Source: CAISGS01 sp044376615 (GTDB lineage: Bacteria > Pseudomonadota > Alphaproteobacteria > Caulobacterales > Caulobacteraceae). From it: a stretch of 27,023 bases of DNA. The position numbers were made by a program, and so were the translations under genes. Below, piece after piece: positions 1 to 6,877 of the stretch (positions are counted from its first letter, which is position 1; each line of letters begins with the position of its first letter). The DNA is taken from NCBI GenBank assembly GCA_044376615.1, contig JBILKO010000027.1, forward strand, positions 1 through 27,023. The letters are read 5' to 3'. The notes under the pieces were generated by a model, which was not told the origin of the DNA, did no database searches, and saw only the letters and a list, made by a program, of their open reading frames with translations.

Positions 1-1
1 G

Positions 2-277
2 GTCTGGCTGATCAGCTATGAGCCTGAACTCCAAAACACTGAGGTCAAGCGCGGCGAGAACCGCGGCAAGACTGTGACCTATGCCCATGCCGTACGAGAA
101 CTGGTGCGCCTGGGCAGTTGGCGGGGCAAGGCCAGGACCTTTATGCTGCCAAAAGCCTCTGGGGATGGGTTAGAGCGCCTTGTCCTGGTCCAGGGCATGC
201 GCGGCGGCAAGATATTGGCGGCCCAAAAGCTAAACAGCCCGGCACCGCTGAAGCTCGATAGCGCAAAAAATCCTTAA
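2..277 (+). CDS. DUF1223 family protein, C-terminal part (cut by window edge)
   Basis: The open frame runs in from the left edge, so the start lies outside the window; 91 codons plus a TAA stop are visible. The readable C-terminus begins VWLISYEPELQ and contains RGENRGKTVTYAHAVRELVRLGSW, in two parts RGENRGKTVTY and AHAVRELVRLGSW. This matches my memory of the end of DUF1223 proteins, a thioredoxin-like family that is usually exported in proteobacteria and whose function is not established. The ATG at 74 lies inside the conserved part and is not the true start. A 98-bp gap separates it from the next gene on the same strand. No terminator is obvious in that gap. Assignment is by motif resemblance only. 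Confidence 0.7.
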   Translation, partial: VWLISYEPELQNTEVKRGENRGKTVTYAHAVRELVRLGSWRGKARTFMLPKASGDGLERLVLVQGMRGGKILAAQKLNSPAPLKLDSAKNP

Positions 278-375
278 GGCGTCTTGGCGCAGGGCCTGGC
301 CGCGCGGCTTTACTTCCTATTCAATCCTAGAATCAAAGCGAAGCGCCGAAACACGGCGTCGGCAAAGGGGATGAC

Positions 376-1515
376 ATGACCACAGTTAAGGCACACGGGT
401 TTGCGAAAGACCGGTTCTTGGGCGTACGCGAGGCATTTGAAGCCAATCTGAATAATGGCGCGGATGTCGGCGCGGGGTATTGCGCCACCAAGGACGGCGA
501 GACTGTGATCGATGTCTGGGGCGGCTTTGCCGATGAGGCCAAGACCCGTCCCTGGGATAAAGACACAATCGTCAATGTCTATTCGACCACCAAGACCATG
601 ACCTTCCTGGTCGCTCTGATGCTGGCCGATCGCGGCGAGCTGGATTTTGACGCGTCGGTTTCGAAGTATTGGCCGGAATTTGCCGCCAATGGAAAGGCCG
701 GGGTCAAGGTTAGCCATTTTATGAGCCACTCGGCCGGGCTATCGGGCTGGAAAGAGACGCTCAAGCAGGCCGATCTTTATGACTGGGAAAAGGCGACCAG
801 CCTTTTGGCCGCCCAGGCCCCCTATTGGGAACCGGGCACAGCACCTGGCTATCACGCCATGACCCAAGGCTATCTGATCGGCGAGGTCGTCCGCCGCATC
901 ACCGGCCAAACGATCGGCACGTTTTTCCGCAAAGAGGTGGCCGAGCCCCTCGGCGCCGACTTCCATATCGGCATGGGCCCAGAACATGATCACCGGGTCG
1001 CCGACCTGATCCCGCCGCCGCGCGGTGGTATTACGGCCGATGGCGAAGAAAACCCCCTGACCACCAATATGTCGACCAATCCCTTGATCAACCCGCGCGA
1101 CACCAAGACCCGCGAATGGCGCGGGGCCGAAATTCCGGCGGCTGGTGGCCAGGGTAACGCCCGGTCGGTCGCGGAGATCCACACCATCTTGGCCAATGGC
1201 GGCATGGCCAAGGGCAAGCGCTTCTTATCCGAAGCCGGCTGCCGAAAGGCGCTTGAGGTCCAGATCGAGGGCAAGGACATGATCCTGGGCACGCCGGTGC
1301 GCTATGGCATGGGCTTTGGCCTGGCGTCTGAAATGATGCCCCTACCCAATGCCAGCGCCATGTATTGGGGCGGTTATGGCGGCTCCCTGATCATTATCGA
1401 TATGGACGCGCGCGCCACCTATGCCTATGCCATGAATAAGATGGCTGCGACCACGGCAGGCGATCTACGGGCGTTTGGTCTGGTGATGGCAACGATGCAG
1501 GGCATGATGGCCTAG
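376..1515 (+). CDS. Serine hydrolase of the beta-lactamase (class C / EstB-like) family
   Basis: A 379-residue protein. The catalytic motif S-x-x-K is seen as S70-T-T-K73 (context VYSTTKTM), and the second-Tyr motif is seen as Y159-H-A (context PGYHAMTQGYLIG). HSAGLSGW follows the usual HTSGL-type motif of the family. These proteins act as esterases, D-aminopeptidases or penicillin-binding-like enzymes through an acyl-serine; which substrate is used here cannot be read from sequence. I see no clear signal peptide, so a cytoplasmic esterase-like role is more likely than a beta-lactamase. The start is supported by AAAGGGG about 6 bases before ATG. It converges with the SDR gene, with only 12 bp between the stop codons. 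Confidence 0.85.
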   Translation: MTTVKAHGFAKDRFLGVREAFEANLNNGADVGAGYCATKDGETVIDVWGGFADEAKTRPWDKDTIVNVYSTTKTMTFLVALMLADRGELDFDASVSKYWPEFAANGKAGVKVSHFMSHSAGLSGWKETLKQADLYDWEKATSLLAAQAPYWEPGTAPGYHAMTQGYLIGEVVRRITGQTIGTFFRKEVAEPLGADFHIGMGPEHDHRVADLIPPPRGGITADGEENPLTTNMSTNPLINPRDTKTREWRGAEIPAAGGQGNARSVAEIHTILANGGMAKGKRFLSEAGCRKALEVQIEGKDMILGTPVRYGMGFGLASEMMPLPNASAMYWGGYGGSLIIIDMDARATYAYAMNKMAATTAGDLRAFGLVMATMQGMMA

Positions 1516-1527
1516 GGCAGGATTGCG

Positions 1528-2274
1528 TTATACCCGCAGCATCAAGCCGCCATCGACGCCCAAGGCCTGGCCGGTGACGAAGCCGCCATCGTCTGAGGCT
1601 AAGAACAGGGCCGCTCGGGCAATATCAATGGGTGCACCTAGGCGCTTTAAGGCAGCCTTCTTGGCCCAGATTCCGGCAATATCGGGGTTTTCAAAACTGG
1701 CTGCGGTCATGCCGGTATGGATCGCGCCGGGCAAGATGGCATTAGCAGTGACGCCGTAACGACCCAGCTCTAAGGCTAGATTGTTCATCAGGCCAACAAC
1801 GCCAGCCTTGGTCGCGCTATAGGCGGCAAGGCCATAATCGGTGAACTTTGCCATTATGCTGGCCGTCGAGATAATTCGGCCATAGGGAGAGGCAATCAGA
1901 TGCGGGATGGCGGCGCGGCTCAAGCGAAACACGGCGCGCAAATTGACCGCAACCGTCTGATCAAACATGGCGTCCGTCATCTCTGCCGCCGGGGCACCGC
2001 GGCCGATCCCGGCGTTGTTATAGACGATGTCTAGCTTGCCGAAGGCCTCAATGGCGGCCGCGATAATAGCTTCCGGAGCGCCCTCATCTGTGACATCCAT
2101 GCCCAGGCCAATGATCGTTCCCGAAAAGCTAAGATCCGTGCCCGGCCGGTCGACCGCCAAGACCTTGGCGCCCTGTTCTGCAAACAGCTCGGCCGTCGCG
2201 CGGCCAATGCCAGAGGCCGCGCCCGTAATGATACAAGCCCGGTCTAACAGGCGACCGGTTCCAGAATTAGCCAT
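1528..2274 (-). CDS. Short-chain dehydrogenase/reductase (SDR)
   Basis: A 248-residue classical SDR that should be a cytoplasmic NAD(P)-dependent oxidoreductase acting on an alcohol or ketone; the substrate is unknown. The Rossmann motif TGAASGIG is at residues 18-24 or so, NNAG at 86-89, and the catalytic residues are S139, Y152 and K156 (YSATK). The C-terminus has the VDGG motif seen in many SDRs. D42 after the second beta strand (AVDR) suggests NAD(H) rather than NADP(H), by family knowledge. A longer open frame reaches 2322, but the ATG at 2274 is chosen because AGGGGGAA lies about 5 bases upstream of it. The leader upstream is unusually rich in hairpins (see 2279-2469), and one loop can pair with this ribosome-binding site. 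Confidence 0.9.
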   Translation of the reverse strand: MANSGTGRLLDRACIITGAASGIGRATAELFAEQGAKVLAVDRPGTDLSFSGTIIGLGMDVTDEGAPEAIIAAAIEAFGKLDIVYNNAGIGRGAPAAEMTDAMFDQTVAVNLRAVFRLSRAAIPHLIASPYGRIISTASIMAKFTDYGLAAYSATKAGVVGLMNNLALELGRYGVTANAILPGAIHTGMTAASFENPDIAGIWAKKAALKRLGAPIDIARAALFLASDDGGFVTGQALGVDGGLMLRV

Positions 2275-2312
2275 TGTGTTCCCCCTATGCTTGTCTTGTT
2301 CCAGACAACATG

Positions 2313-2352
2313 AAGCCCGCATGGCTCGGGGGGAAGACCATGCGGGCTTTTT
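2313..2352 (+). terminator. Terminator-like hairpin with T tract, upstream of the SDR gene
   Basis: A 12-bp perfect stem (2313-2324 with 2338-2349) with a 13-base loop is followed on the + strand by five T residues. By form it is an intrinsic terminator for + strand transcripts. No + strand gene ends just before it, because the SDR gene on its left is on the - strand. Read on the - strand the same stem has no T tract and would be a hairpin in the SDR mRNA leader, with the loop TCTTCCCCCCGAG. It may therefore serve as an insulator for antisense transcription, as a leader element, or both. Confidence 0.6.
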
Positions 2353-2359
2353 GTTGGCA

Positions 2360-2469
2360 TTTATGCCCGAAGGGGTAGGGCATAAAGCGTCGACCGGCGG
2401 AACCTAAAAATCCAGGGGGCTGGGGGGGCTGTTCAGGTTCCGGGACCTTTTAGCCTCCAACCGGTCGAC
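2360..2469 (-). ncRNA. Candidate structured RNA or long leader with C-rich hairpin loops
   Basis: This lies in the only gene-free stretch longer than 300 bp (2275-2616). An outer 9-bp stem (2389-2397 with 2461-2469) encloses an 8-bp stem (2398-2405 with 2435-2442), and next to it stands a 9-bp hairpin (2360-2368 with 2378-2386). An alternative pairing, 2404-2409 with 2448-2453, competes with the inner stem, and 2415-2421 or 2424-2430 can pair with 2452-2458. Read on the - strand, the loops carry runs of C (seven and five C in the large loop, CCCC in the small one). Strand is inferred from the SDR gene downstream and a weak -10-like box. It does not match my memory of SRP RNA, tmRNA, 6S RNA or SAM-II. 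From 2480 to 2616 I see nothing further except the presumed DUF2794 promoter. Confidence 0.4.
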
Positions 2470-2473
2470 AAGA

Positions 2474-2479
2474 ACTATA
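2474..2479 (-). promoter_or_regulatory. Possible -10 box (TATAGT) for the structured leader
   Basis: On the - strand TATAGT stands 4-5 bases before the base of the long stem that starts at 2469, so transcription could begin at the stem itself. No good -35 hexamer is found at 16-18 bp upstream, so this is a weak call. If correct, the SDR transcript would have a leader of about 195 nt. Confidence 0.25.
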
Positions 2480-2616
2480 TGCATAGCCAAACAGGCGCCT
2501 CCGCGACCAAATTGAGGTCATTTCAAGGCCATTTGGGCCAGACGCCCGAATCTTGGCCAAGGTGACCATTCGGCAACGGCTTTTGACCTTCTGGGGTTTC
2601 GGGCTAGGCTAAAGAC

Positions 2617-2949
2617 ATGATTCCAGAGCCACCGTCAGGGCCGCTTGCGCCCGTCACCTTTTTTGAGCGCAAGGAGCTGGACCGCCTCTTGCGGCTGTAT
2701 GGCCGTATGGTCGCGGCGGGCGAGTGGCGGGACTATGCGATCGATGGCCTGAAAGATAGCGCCGCCTTTTCGGTGTTTCGCCATGCCGCCGAACAGCCGC
2801 TTTACCGGATCGAAAAGCACCCGGCCTTGGCACGCAAGCAAGGGGCCTGGGCCGTGATCGGCCAGGGCGGCATGATCCTCAAACGCGGCCATGAACTGGA
2901 ACAGGTCTTAAAGATCTTCGATAAGGGCCGTTTCGCTATCGTCGATTAG
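2617..2949 (+). CDS. DUF2794 family protein
   Basis: A 110-residue soluble protein without a signal peptide or membrane segment. The pattern RKELDRLLRLYGRMVAAGEWRD, read in parts as RKELDRLL and YGRMVAAGEWRDYAID, followed by AAFSVFRHA, PLYRIEK and ILKRGHELEQVL, agrees with the DUF2794 family as I know it. The family is conserved in alphaproteobacteria, has about this length, and has no established function. The start at 2617 fits the family length, but the ribosome-binding site is weak (AGG about 9 bases upstream). Upstream is the structured intergenic region; downstream is a strong hairpin at 2954-2981 shared with the convergent gene. Confidence 0.8.
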   Translation: MIPEPPSGPLAPVTFFERKELDRLLRLYGRMVAAGEWRDYAIDGLKDSAAFSVFRHAAEQPLYRIEKHPALARKQGAWAVIGQGGMILKRGHELEQVLKIFDKGRFAIVD

Positions 2950-2953
2950 GCAC

Positions 2954-2981
2954 AAAAAAGGCCCCAGCCGAGGCTGGGGCC
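2954..2981 (-). terminator. Intrinsic terminator of the Bax1-family gene
   Basis: A GC-rich stem, GGCCCCAGC with GCTGGGGCC around a CGAG tetraloop (2960-2981), is followed on the - strand by six T residues (2959-2954). It stands 25 bp after the stop codon of the Bax-inhibitor-1 gene. The + strand has no T tract directly after the stem, so its main direction is the - strand, though it may also stop DUF2794 transcripts. Confidence 0.85.
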
Positions 2982-3006
2982 GATCTATCATCCGATCTTT
3001 TAAGTC

Positions 3007-3756
3007 TTAGCGGCGTTCGCCAAAGAGCGAGATCAGGAACTGGAACAGGTTGATAAAGTTCAGATAGAGATTCAGGGCGCCGAAATTGGTCGCAACACCC
3101 ATGGCCGCCTGATCGCCACCCATTTCGTAATAGCTCATCTTCAGCCGCTGGGTGTCATAGGCGATTAGACCCGCAAAGATGAAGACGCCCAAAATATTGA
3201 CGATAAAGGCCATGGCCGACGACTTCAGGAAGATATTGACCACTGATGCCAAGATCAGGCCGATCAAGCCAATGATCAGGAAGCTACCAAAGGCGGTCAG
3301 ATCCTTCTTGGTCGTATAGCCCACCAGGCTCAGCGCGCCAAAGGCGGTCGCCGTAATCAAGAAGGTCGAAACCACTGACGCGCCGGTATAGACCAGCAGG
3401 ACCACGCCCAGAGACGCGCCCATCAGCGAAACAATGGTCCAATAGAGCAGGCCCGCCGACTTTTCCGTAGGGTTGCGCATGGCAAAGGTTGAAAGCAGGA
3501 TCACGCCGAGAGGCGCAAACGCTACAACCATGCCCAGGATCGTCATACCTGCGAACCGCCCGTCAACGGTGCGGTACAGTAATTCTTGTACGGGCGCAAA
3601 GCTGGAGGTCAGATAGGCCAGTGCCGCCGACAAGAGCAGGCCCAGCGCCACCTTGTTATAGACGCCCAGCATGAATGCGCGCAGGCCCGTGTCCACCGAC
3701 ATGTCGGCGCGATCCATCGGGATCGGTCGTGCATAGCCGCGGTTAAGGTCGCTCAT
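3007..3756 (-). CDS. Bax inhibitor-1/YccA (YbhL-like) family membrane protein
   Basis: A 249-residue integral membrane protein with about seven hydrophobic segments. The motif YDTQRLK near the C-terminal third is typical of the Bax inhibitor-1 (TMBIM) family, whose bacterial members include YbhL, YccA and the calcium-leak protein BsYetJ. The C-terminus ends in NLFQFLISLFGERR, as is common for the family. The physiological role in bacteria is not settled. An open frame extends upstream to 3885, but the ATG at 3756 is preferred because AAGG lies 10 bases before it and the residues before it do not look like the family; an ATG 9 bases further upstream is the alternative. It is divergent from the aldo/keto reductase gene. 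The leader contains two hairpins. Confidence 0.9.
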   Translation of the reverse strand: MSDLNRGYARPIPMDRADMSVDTGLRAFMLGVYNKVALGLLLSAALAYLTSSFAPVQELLYRTVDGRFAGMTILGMVVAFAPLGVILLSTFAMRNPTEKSAGLLYWTIVSLMGASLGVVLLVYTGASVVSTFLITATAFGALSLVGYTTKKDLTAFGSFLIIGLIGLILASVVNIFLKSSAMAFIVNILGVFIFAGLIAYDTQRLKMSYYEMGGDQAAMGVATNFGALNLYLNFINLFQFLISLFGERR

Positions 3757-3806
3757 CGATGTCATGCCTTGTTCAAAACGCCCAAGTCGGACGCCCGATA
3801 TATATT

Positions 3807-3886
3807 GGTGCAAACTTGCGTTTGTGCAAGGACCCACCACAAGGCTTTTATGTGCCTTGATCGGACACCAAAAATCCAGGATCAAG
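3807..3886 (-). promoter_or_regulatory. Structured leader candidate upstream of the Bax1-family gene
   Basis: One hairpin has an inner stem CTTGC/GCAAG (3815-3819 with 3826-3830) and an outer stem GGTG/CACC (3807-3810 with 3835-3838) separated by a symmetric 4/4 internal loop. A second hairpin is CAAGGC/GCCTTG (3840-3845 with 3854-3859). A third pairing, CTTGATC/GATCAAG (3856-3862 with 3880-3886), is mutually exclusive with the second. A leader motif named ybhL is known upstream of such genes in some alphaproteobacteria (established knowledge), but I cannot confirm that this is the same motif. Confidence 0.35.
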
Positions 3887-3965
3887 CATTGCCTAGAATG
3901 GGCATTTAAACCAAAACCAGGCCTAGACGAAACTCACTCCGCCGCGCGGCCTATAGGGATCACCC

Positions 3966-5006
3966 ATGCAGTATTCCCCCCTTGGCCGTACTGGCCTGCA
4001 AGTCTCCCGTATCTGCTTGGGCACCATGACCTGGGGCGAGCAAAACACCGAGGCCGAGGGCCACGAACAGATGGACTATGCCCTCGATCAGGGCATTAAT
4101 TTCTGGGACACGGCCGAAATGTATGCCGTGCCGCCGCGCGCAGAGACCCAAGGCTCGACCGAGCGGATTATCGGCTCTTGGTTTAAGGCCAGCGGCAAGC
4201 GCGATAAGGTGATCTTGGCGACCAAGATTGCTGGACGCAGCCCCATGAGCTGGACCCGCGATAATGAGTCCATGACCCGTCACACCAAGGCCCAGATCGA
4301 TGAGGCGGTGGAAAAATCGCTAAAACGCCTGCAGACCGACTATATCGATCTCTATCAAATGCATTGGCCCGACCGGGGCCTGCGCGTGTTTGGCGGTATG
4401 ACCTATGCCGATTATCCGATCGATTTTGAACCGTTTGAAGACATTTTGGCCAATCTCGGTCGTCATGTCGAAAAGGGCAATATCCGCCATATTGGCGTCT
4501 CTAATGAAAGCCCTTGGGGCGTGATGCGCTTTGTGGCTGAGGCCGAAAAGCATGGCCTGCCACGCATTGCCTCGATCCAGAACGCCTACAACCTCGTCAA
4601 TCGGGTATTTGAGCTGGGCCTTGCCGAGGTCGCGATGCGCGAAGATGTCGGTCTCTTGGCCTATTCACCGCTCGGCCAGGGCTATTTGACCGGCAAGTAT
4701 CAGAACGGTGCCCTGCCGGAGCGCTCGCGCAAGCAGCTCTTCAACCGCCTGCAGCGCTATGAAGGCCCAGGCGCCGATAAGGCCGTCCAAAGCTATATTG
4801 ACCTGGCCAAACAGCTTGGCGTCCTGCCCGAAACCCTAGCGATCAAGTTTTGCGATACGCGGCCCTTTGTGACCTCGACCATTATTGGCGCGACCACCAT
4901 GGACCAGCTCAAGGTCGATATGGAAGCCTTTGACATGCCCTGGACCAGCGATATCGAAAAGGCCCTCGAGGCCCTGCACTATAACCAGCCCAATCCCTGC
5001 CCTTAA
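3966..5006 (+). CDS. NADP(H)-dependent aldo/keto reductase, Tas-like
   Basis: A 346-residue cytoplasmic protein with the (beta/alpha)8 aldo/keto reductase pattern. The catalytic tetrad is visible as D48, Y53 (WDTAEMY), K87 (ATKIAG) and H133 (YQMHWPDR). The opening MQYSPLGRTGLQVSRICLGTM, of which the first part is MQYSPLGRTGLQVS, and the segment WGEQNTEAEGHEQMDYA are very close to Tas proteins. Members reduce small aldehydes and ketones with NADPH; the physiological substrate is unknown. AGGG about 8 bases before the ATG supports the start. thpR follows 26 bp downstream on the same strand, so the two may be co-transcribed. No terminator is seen between them. Confidence 0.92.
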   Translation: MQYSPLGRTGLQVSRICLGTMTWGEQNTEAEGHEQMDYALDQGINFWDTAEMYAVPPRAETQGSTERIIGSWFKASGKRDKVILATKIAGRSPMSWTRDNESMTRHTKAQIDEAVEKSLKRLQTDYIDLYQMHWPDRGLRVFGGMTYADYPIDFEPFEDILANLGRHVEKGNIRHIGVSNESPWGVMRFVAEAEKHGLPRIASIQNAYNLVNRVFELGLAEVAMREDVGLLAYSPLGQGYLTGKYQNGALPERSRKQLFNRLQRYEGPGADKAVQSYIDLAKQLGVLPETLAIKFCDTRPFVTSTIIGATTMDQLKVDMEAFDMPWTSDIEKALEALHYNQPNPCP

Positions 5007-5032
5007 GGCGCGCGAGGCTAGGGCCCAGCCTG

Positions 5033-5578
5033 ATGATTCGCTTATTTGCAGCCTTGGCTGTGCCCGATGCGATTGCGAGAGGCCTTGCCGCCTGCCAGAC
5101 CGGCCTGGCCGGGGCCAATTGGCATGTGGCCCAGGACCTGCACATCACCTTGCGCTTTTTTGGCGAGGTCGATGAGACCGTGGCCGAGGACCTTGATACC
5201 GAACTAGCCAAGGTCGCCGCGCGGTCCAAAGGCCAGTCCCTGAATCTCGCTATTGAGGGGGTTGGGGTCTTTAATCAGGGCGAGCGGCTCAATGCCGTCT
5301 GGGCGGCCCTTAAGCCCAATGAAGCCTTGAGTGTTCTAGCGGGGCGCTGTGAGGCGGCCGCCAGGCGCGCAGGCCTTGAGCCCGATAAGCGTAAATATAC
5401 GCCGCACATAACCTTGGCTTATCTCAAAACCACGCCGCCGACCGCCGTCGCAGCCTGGCTGGCCGACCATGCGGTTTTGCGGTCAGAGCCGTTTAGCGTG
5501 CGCCAATTTGGCCTCTATTCGAGTTGGCGCACGCCGCAGGGCTCGCGTTACACACTGGAGCGAATCTACCGGTTCTAG
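5033..5578 (+). CDS. thpR: RNA 2',3'-cyclic phosphodiesterase (ThpR/LigT, 2H family)
   Basis: A 181-residue 2H phosphoesterase. The two HxT motifs that hold the catalytic histidines are H37-I-T39 (LHITLRFFG) and H125-I-T127 (YTPHITLAYLK), and the order and spacing agree with the family. Such enzymes open 2',3'-cyclic phosphates at RNA ends and in E. coli can also ligate tRNA halves in vitro; the cellular role is uncertain. Length is typical. AGGG lies about 9 bases before the ATG. The stop is 5 bp from the stop of the convergent ahpD gene. Confidence 0.92.
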   Translation: MIRLFAALAVPDAIARGLAACQTGLAGANWHVAQDLHITLRFFGEVDETVAEDLDTELAKVAARSKGQSLNLAIEGVGVFNQGERLNAVWAALKPNEALSVLAGRCEAAARRAGLEPDKRKYTPHITLAYLKTTPPTAVAAWLADHAVLRSEPFSVRQFGLYSSWRTPQGSRYTLERIYRF

Positions 5579-5583
5579 AAGGT

Positions 5584-6117
5584 TTAAGCCGCTGCAGCTT
5601 CCCCGGCCAGGACCCGGCTGACCGCATTGACCACGGCACCAATGCGCAAGGTGGCCTGGATATGGGTATTGGGCACCGCATGCTGGCGCAGCTGGGCCTC
5701 GTGGCTATCGAGGCACATGCCGCAGCCATTAATCGCCGACACCGCCGTGCACCAGAGCTCGAAATCGACCTTTTCGACGCCCGGATTGGCCAGGATATTC
5801 ATCCTCAGCTTGGCCGGCAGGGTCTGGTATTCAGAATTGCTGATCAGGTGCAGGGCCCGGTAATAGACATTATTCATGCCCATAATCGCAGCTGCTGCCT
5901 TGGCGGCGGTCAAAGCCTCTTCGGACAGGCCAGCGGCCCGCGCGGCGGCCTCAAGGCTGCGAACCACGATGGGCTGGCCAACCGCATGGGCCGAGGCGAC
6001 AAAGCAGCCCCATTTTTGCTGTTCGGTCAGCAGGGTTTCGGACGCCAAGGAGGACAGGTTCAGGCTCAGATCCTTGGCATAGGCTGGCAGGGCAGCGCGC
6101 AAATCATCCATCGACAT
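5584..6117 (-). CDS. ahpD: Alkyl hydroperoxide reductase AhpD (carboxymuconolactone decarboxylase fold)
   Basis: A 177-residue protein of the usual AhpD length. The redox pair is C132-G-M-C135, followed by H139 (CGMCLDSHE), with E120 twelve residues before the first cysteine, which agrees with the catalytic layout known for mycobacterial AhpD. The histidine inside the mycobacterial CxHC motif is a methionine here, which I believe is common in proteobacterial AhpD. It reduces AhpC and is itself reduced by a lipoyl-protein in mycobacteria. It lies 77 bp downstream of ahpC on the same strand, with a hairpin between. AAAGGA about 8 bases upstream supports the start. Confidence 0.93.
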   Translation of the reverse strand: MSMDDLRAALPAYAKDLSLNLSSLASETLLTEQQKWGCFVASAHAVGQPIVVRSLEAAARAAGLSEEALTAAKAAAAIMGMNNVYYRALHLISNSEYQTLPAKLRMNILANPGVEKVDFELWCTAVSAINGCGMCLDSHEAQLRQHAVPNTHIQATLRIGAVVNAVSRVLAGEAAAA

Positions 6118-6149
6118 GGAACATTCCTTTCAAACAGGACGGTAAGGAT

Positions 6150-6181
6150 GGCCCCAAGGCCACACACAAAACCTTGGGGCC
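6150..6181 (-). other. Hairpin between ahpC and ahpD
   Basis: A perfect 10-bp inverted repeat, GGCCCCAAGG with CCTTGGGGCC, stands around a 12-base loop. On the - strand (ahpC-ahpD direction) no T tract follows, so it does not look like a full terminator. It may stabilise the ahpC message against 3' decay or set the ratio of the two proteins. On the + strand only a weak AGTTTTGG follows. Confidence 0.5.
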
Positions 6182-6194
6182 AGTTTTGGCAGGT

Positions 6195-6743
6195 CTAGAG
6201 GGTTGAGCCGCCGACCTGGCGATTGCAGGGGCAAAGCTCATCGGTTTGCAGCGCATCCAGGACCCGCAGCGTATCGGCGGGATTGCGACCAACATTGAGA
6301 TTGGTCACATAGACATGCTGGACCGTATTGTCTGGATCCACGACAAAGGTGGCGCGCAGGGCCACGCCATTGGCCTCATCCAAAATGCCCAAGGCCCGGG
6401 CAAAGGCACCGCCATTATCGGCAAACGACCAGATCGGCAGCTTGTTCAGGTCATTATGGTCCCGGCGCCAGGCCAGCTTGCAGAACTCATTATCGGTCGA
6501 ACCGCCCAGCACCACCGCATCGCGATCCTCAAATTCCTTATGCAGGCGCGCAAATTCGGCAATCTCGGTCGGGCAGACAAAGGTAAAGTCCTTTGGATAG
6601 AAGAAGATGATCTTCCACTTGCCGGGGAAGGAGGCCTTGCTCAGGTCCTCAAAGGCGCTGACCCCGCCTTCTTCATGGTGGTTAAATCCTGGCTTGACGC
6701 CGACAATTTTAAAGTCTGGAAGAGTTTGGGTAACGCCCAACAT
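6195..6743 (-). CDS. ahpC: Peroxiredoxin AhpC (mycobacterial type)
   Basis: A 182-residue typical peroxiredoxin that reduces hydrogen peroxide and organic hydroperoxides. The peroxidatic cysteine is C57 in the motif P50-xxx-T54-xx-C57 (FYPKDFTFVCPTE). The C-terminal resolving region has C171-P-C173 (DELCPCNRQVGG); the arrangement of three cysteines is like that of mycobacterial AhpC, which uses AhpD as its donor, and ahpD is in fact next in line. The frame is open to 6890, but the ATG at 6743 is chosen because AGGAG lies 8 bases upstream and the family begins there. The promoter region is shared with the divergent oxyR gene. Confidence 0.95.
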   Translation of the reverse strand: MLGVTQTLPDFKIVGVKPGFNHHEEGGVSAFEDLSKASFPGKWKIIFFYPKDFTFVCPTEIAEFARLHKEFEDRDAVVLGGSTDNEFCKLAWRRDHNDLNKLPIWSFADNGGAFARALGILDEANGVALRATFVVDPDNTVQHVYVTNLNVGRNPADTLRVLDALQTDELCPCNRQVGGSTL

Positions 6744-6835
6744 GATTGATACTCCTGGGGAGGAAAAACACTCGGCACGCCCCGTGGCCTGCCGCCAGGT
6801 GGAGATAGCGCCTTCAGTCCCCAAAGAGCCAATCG

Positions 6836-6874
6836 ATAGTTTTTGAATTTGATATAGATATCGTCTATATATAG
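6836..6874. promoter_or_regulatory. OxyR-like binding site between ahpC and oxyR
   Basis: A near-perfect LysR-type inverted repeat ATAGA-N5-TCTAT lies at 6854-6868. Further ATAG half-sites are at 6836-6839 and 6871-6874. E. coli OxyR recognises a row of ATAG/CTAT half-sites (established knowledge), so this is the expected operator. It is 90-110 bp upstream of ahpC and overlaps the oxyR promoter, which suggests activation of ahpC together with self-repression of oxyR. Confidence 0.65.
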
Positions 6875-6877
6875 TCG
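6843..6877 (+). promoter_or_regulatory. Sigma-70-type promoter of oxyR (leaderless transcript)
   Basis: TTGAAT at 6843-6848 and TATATA at 6866-6871 are separated by exactly 17 bp. The expected start of transcription, seven bases after the end of the -10 box, falls on the A of the oxyR ATG at 6878. No ribosome-binding site is present before that ATG, which agrees with a leaderless message. The OxyR-like repeat lies between the two boxes. Confidence 0.55.

Noticed and set aside
2415..2444. Possible G-quadruplex on the + strand
   Set aside because: Four G runs can be counted only by splitting one seven-G run and accepting a 13-base loop. The hairpin explanation is better supported.
2389..2469. 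Known RNA gene (SRP RNA, tmRNA, 6S RNA, SAM-II riboswitch) as an explanation of the long stem
   Set aside because: The SRP tetraloop region, the T-arm and tag sequence of tmRNA, the 6S bubble and the SAM-II core are not found on either strand. GGCTAAAAGG on the - strand resembles the end of SAM-II by chance only, as the first half is missing.
5524..6198. Long open frame antisense to ahpD
   Set aside because: It is a shadow of ahpD, which has the full catalytic motif and a ribosome-binding site. The antisense product shows no family features.
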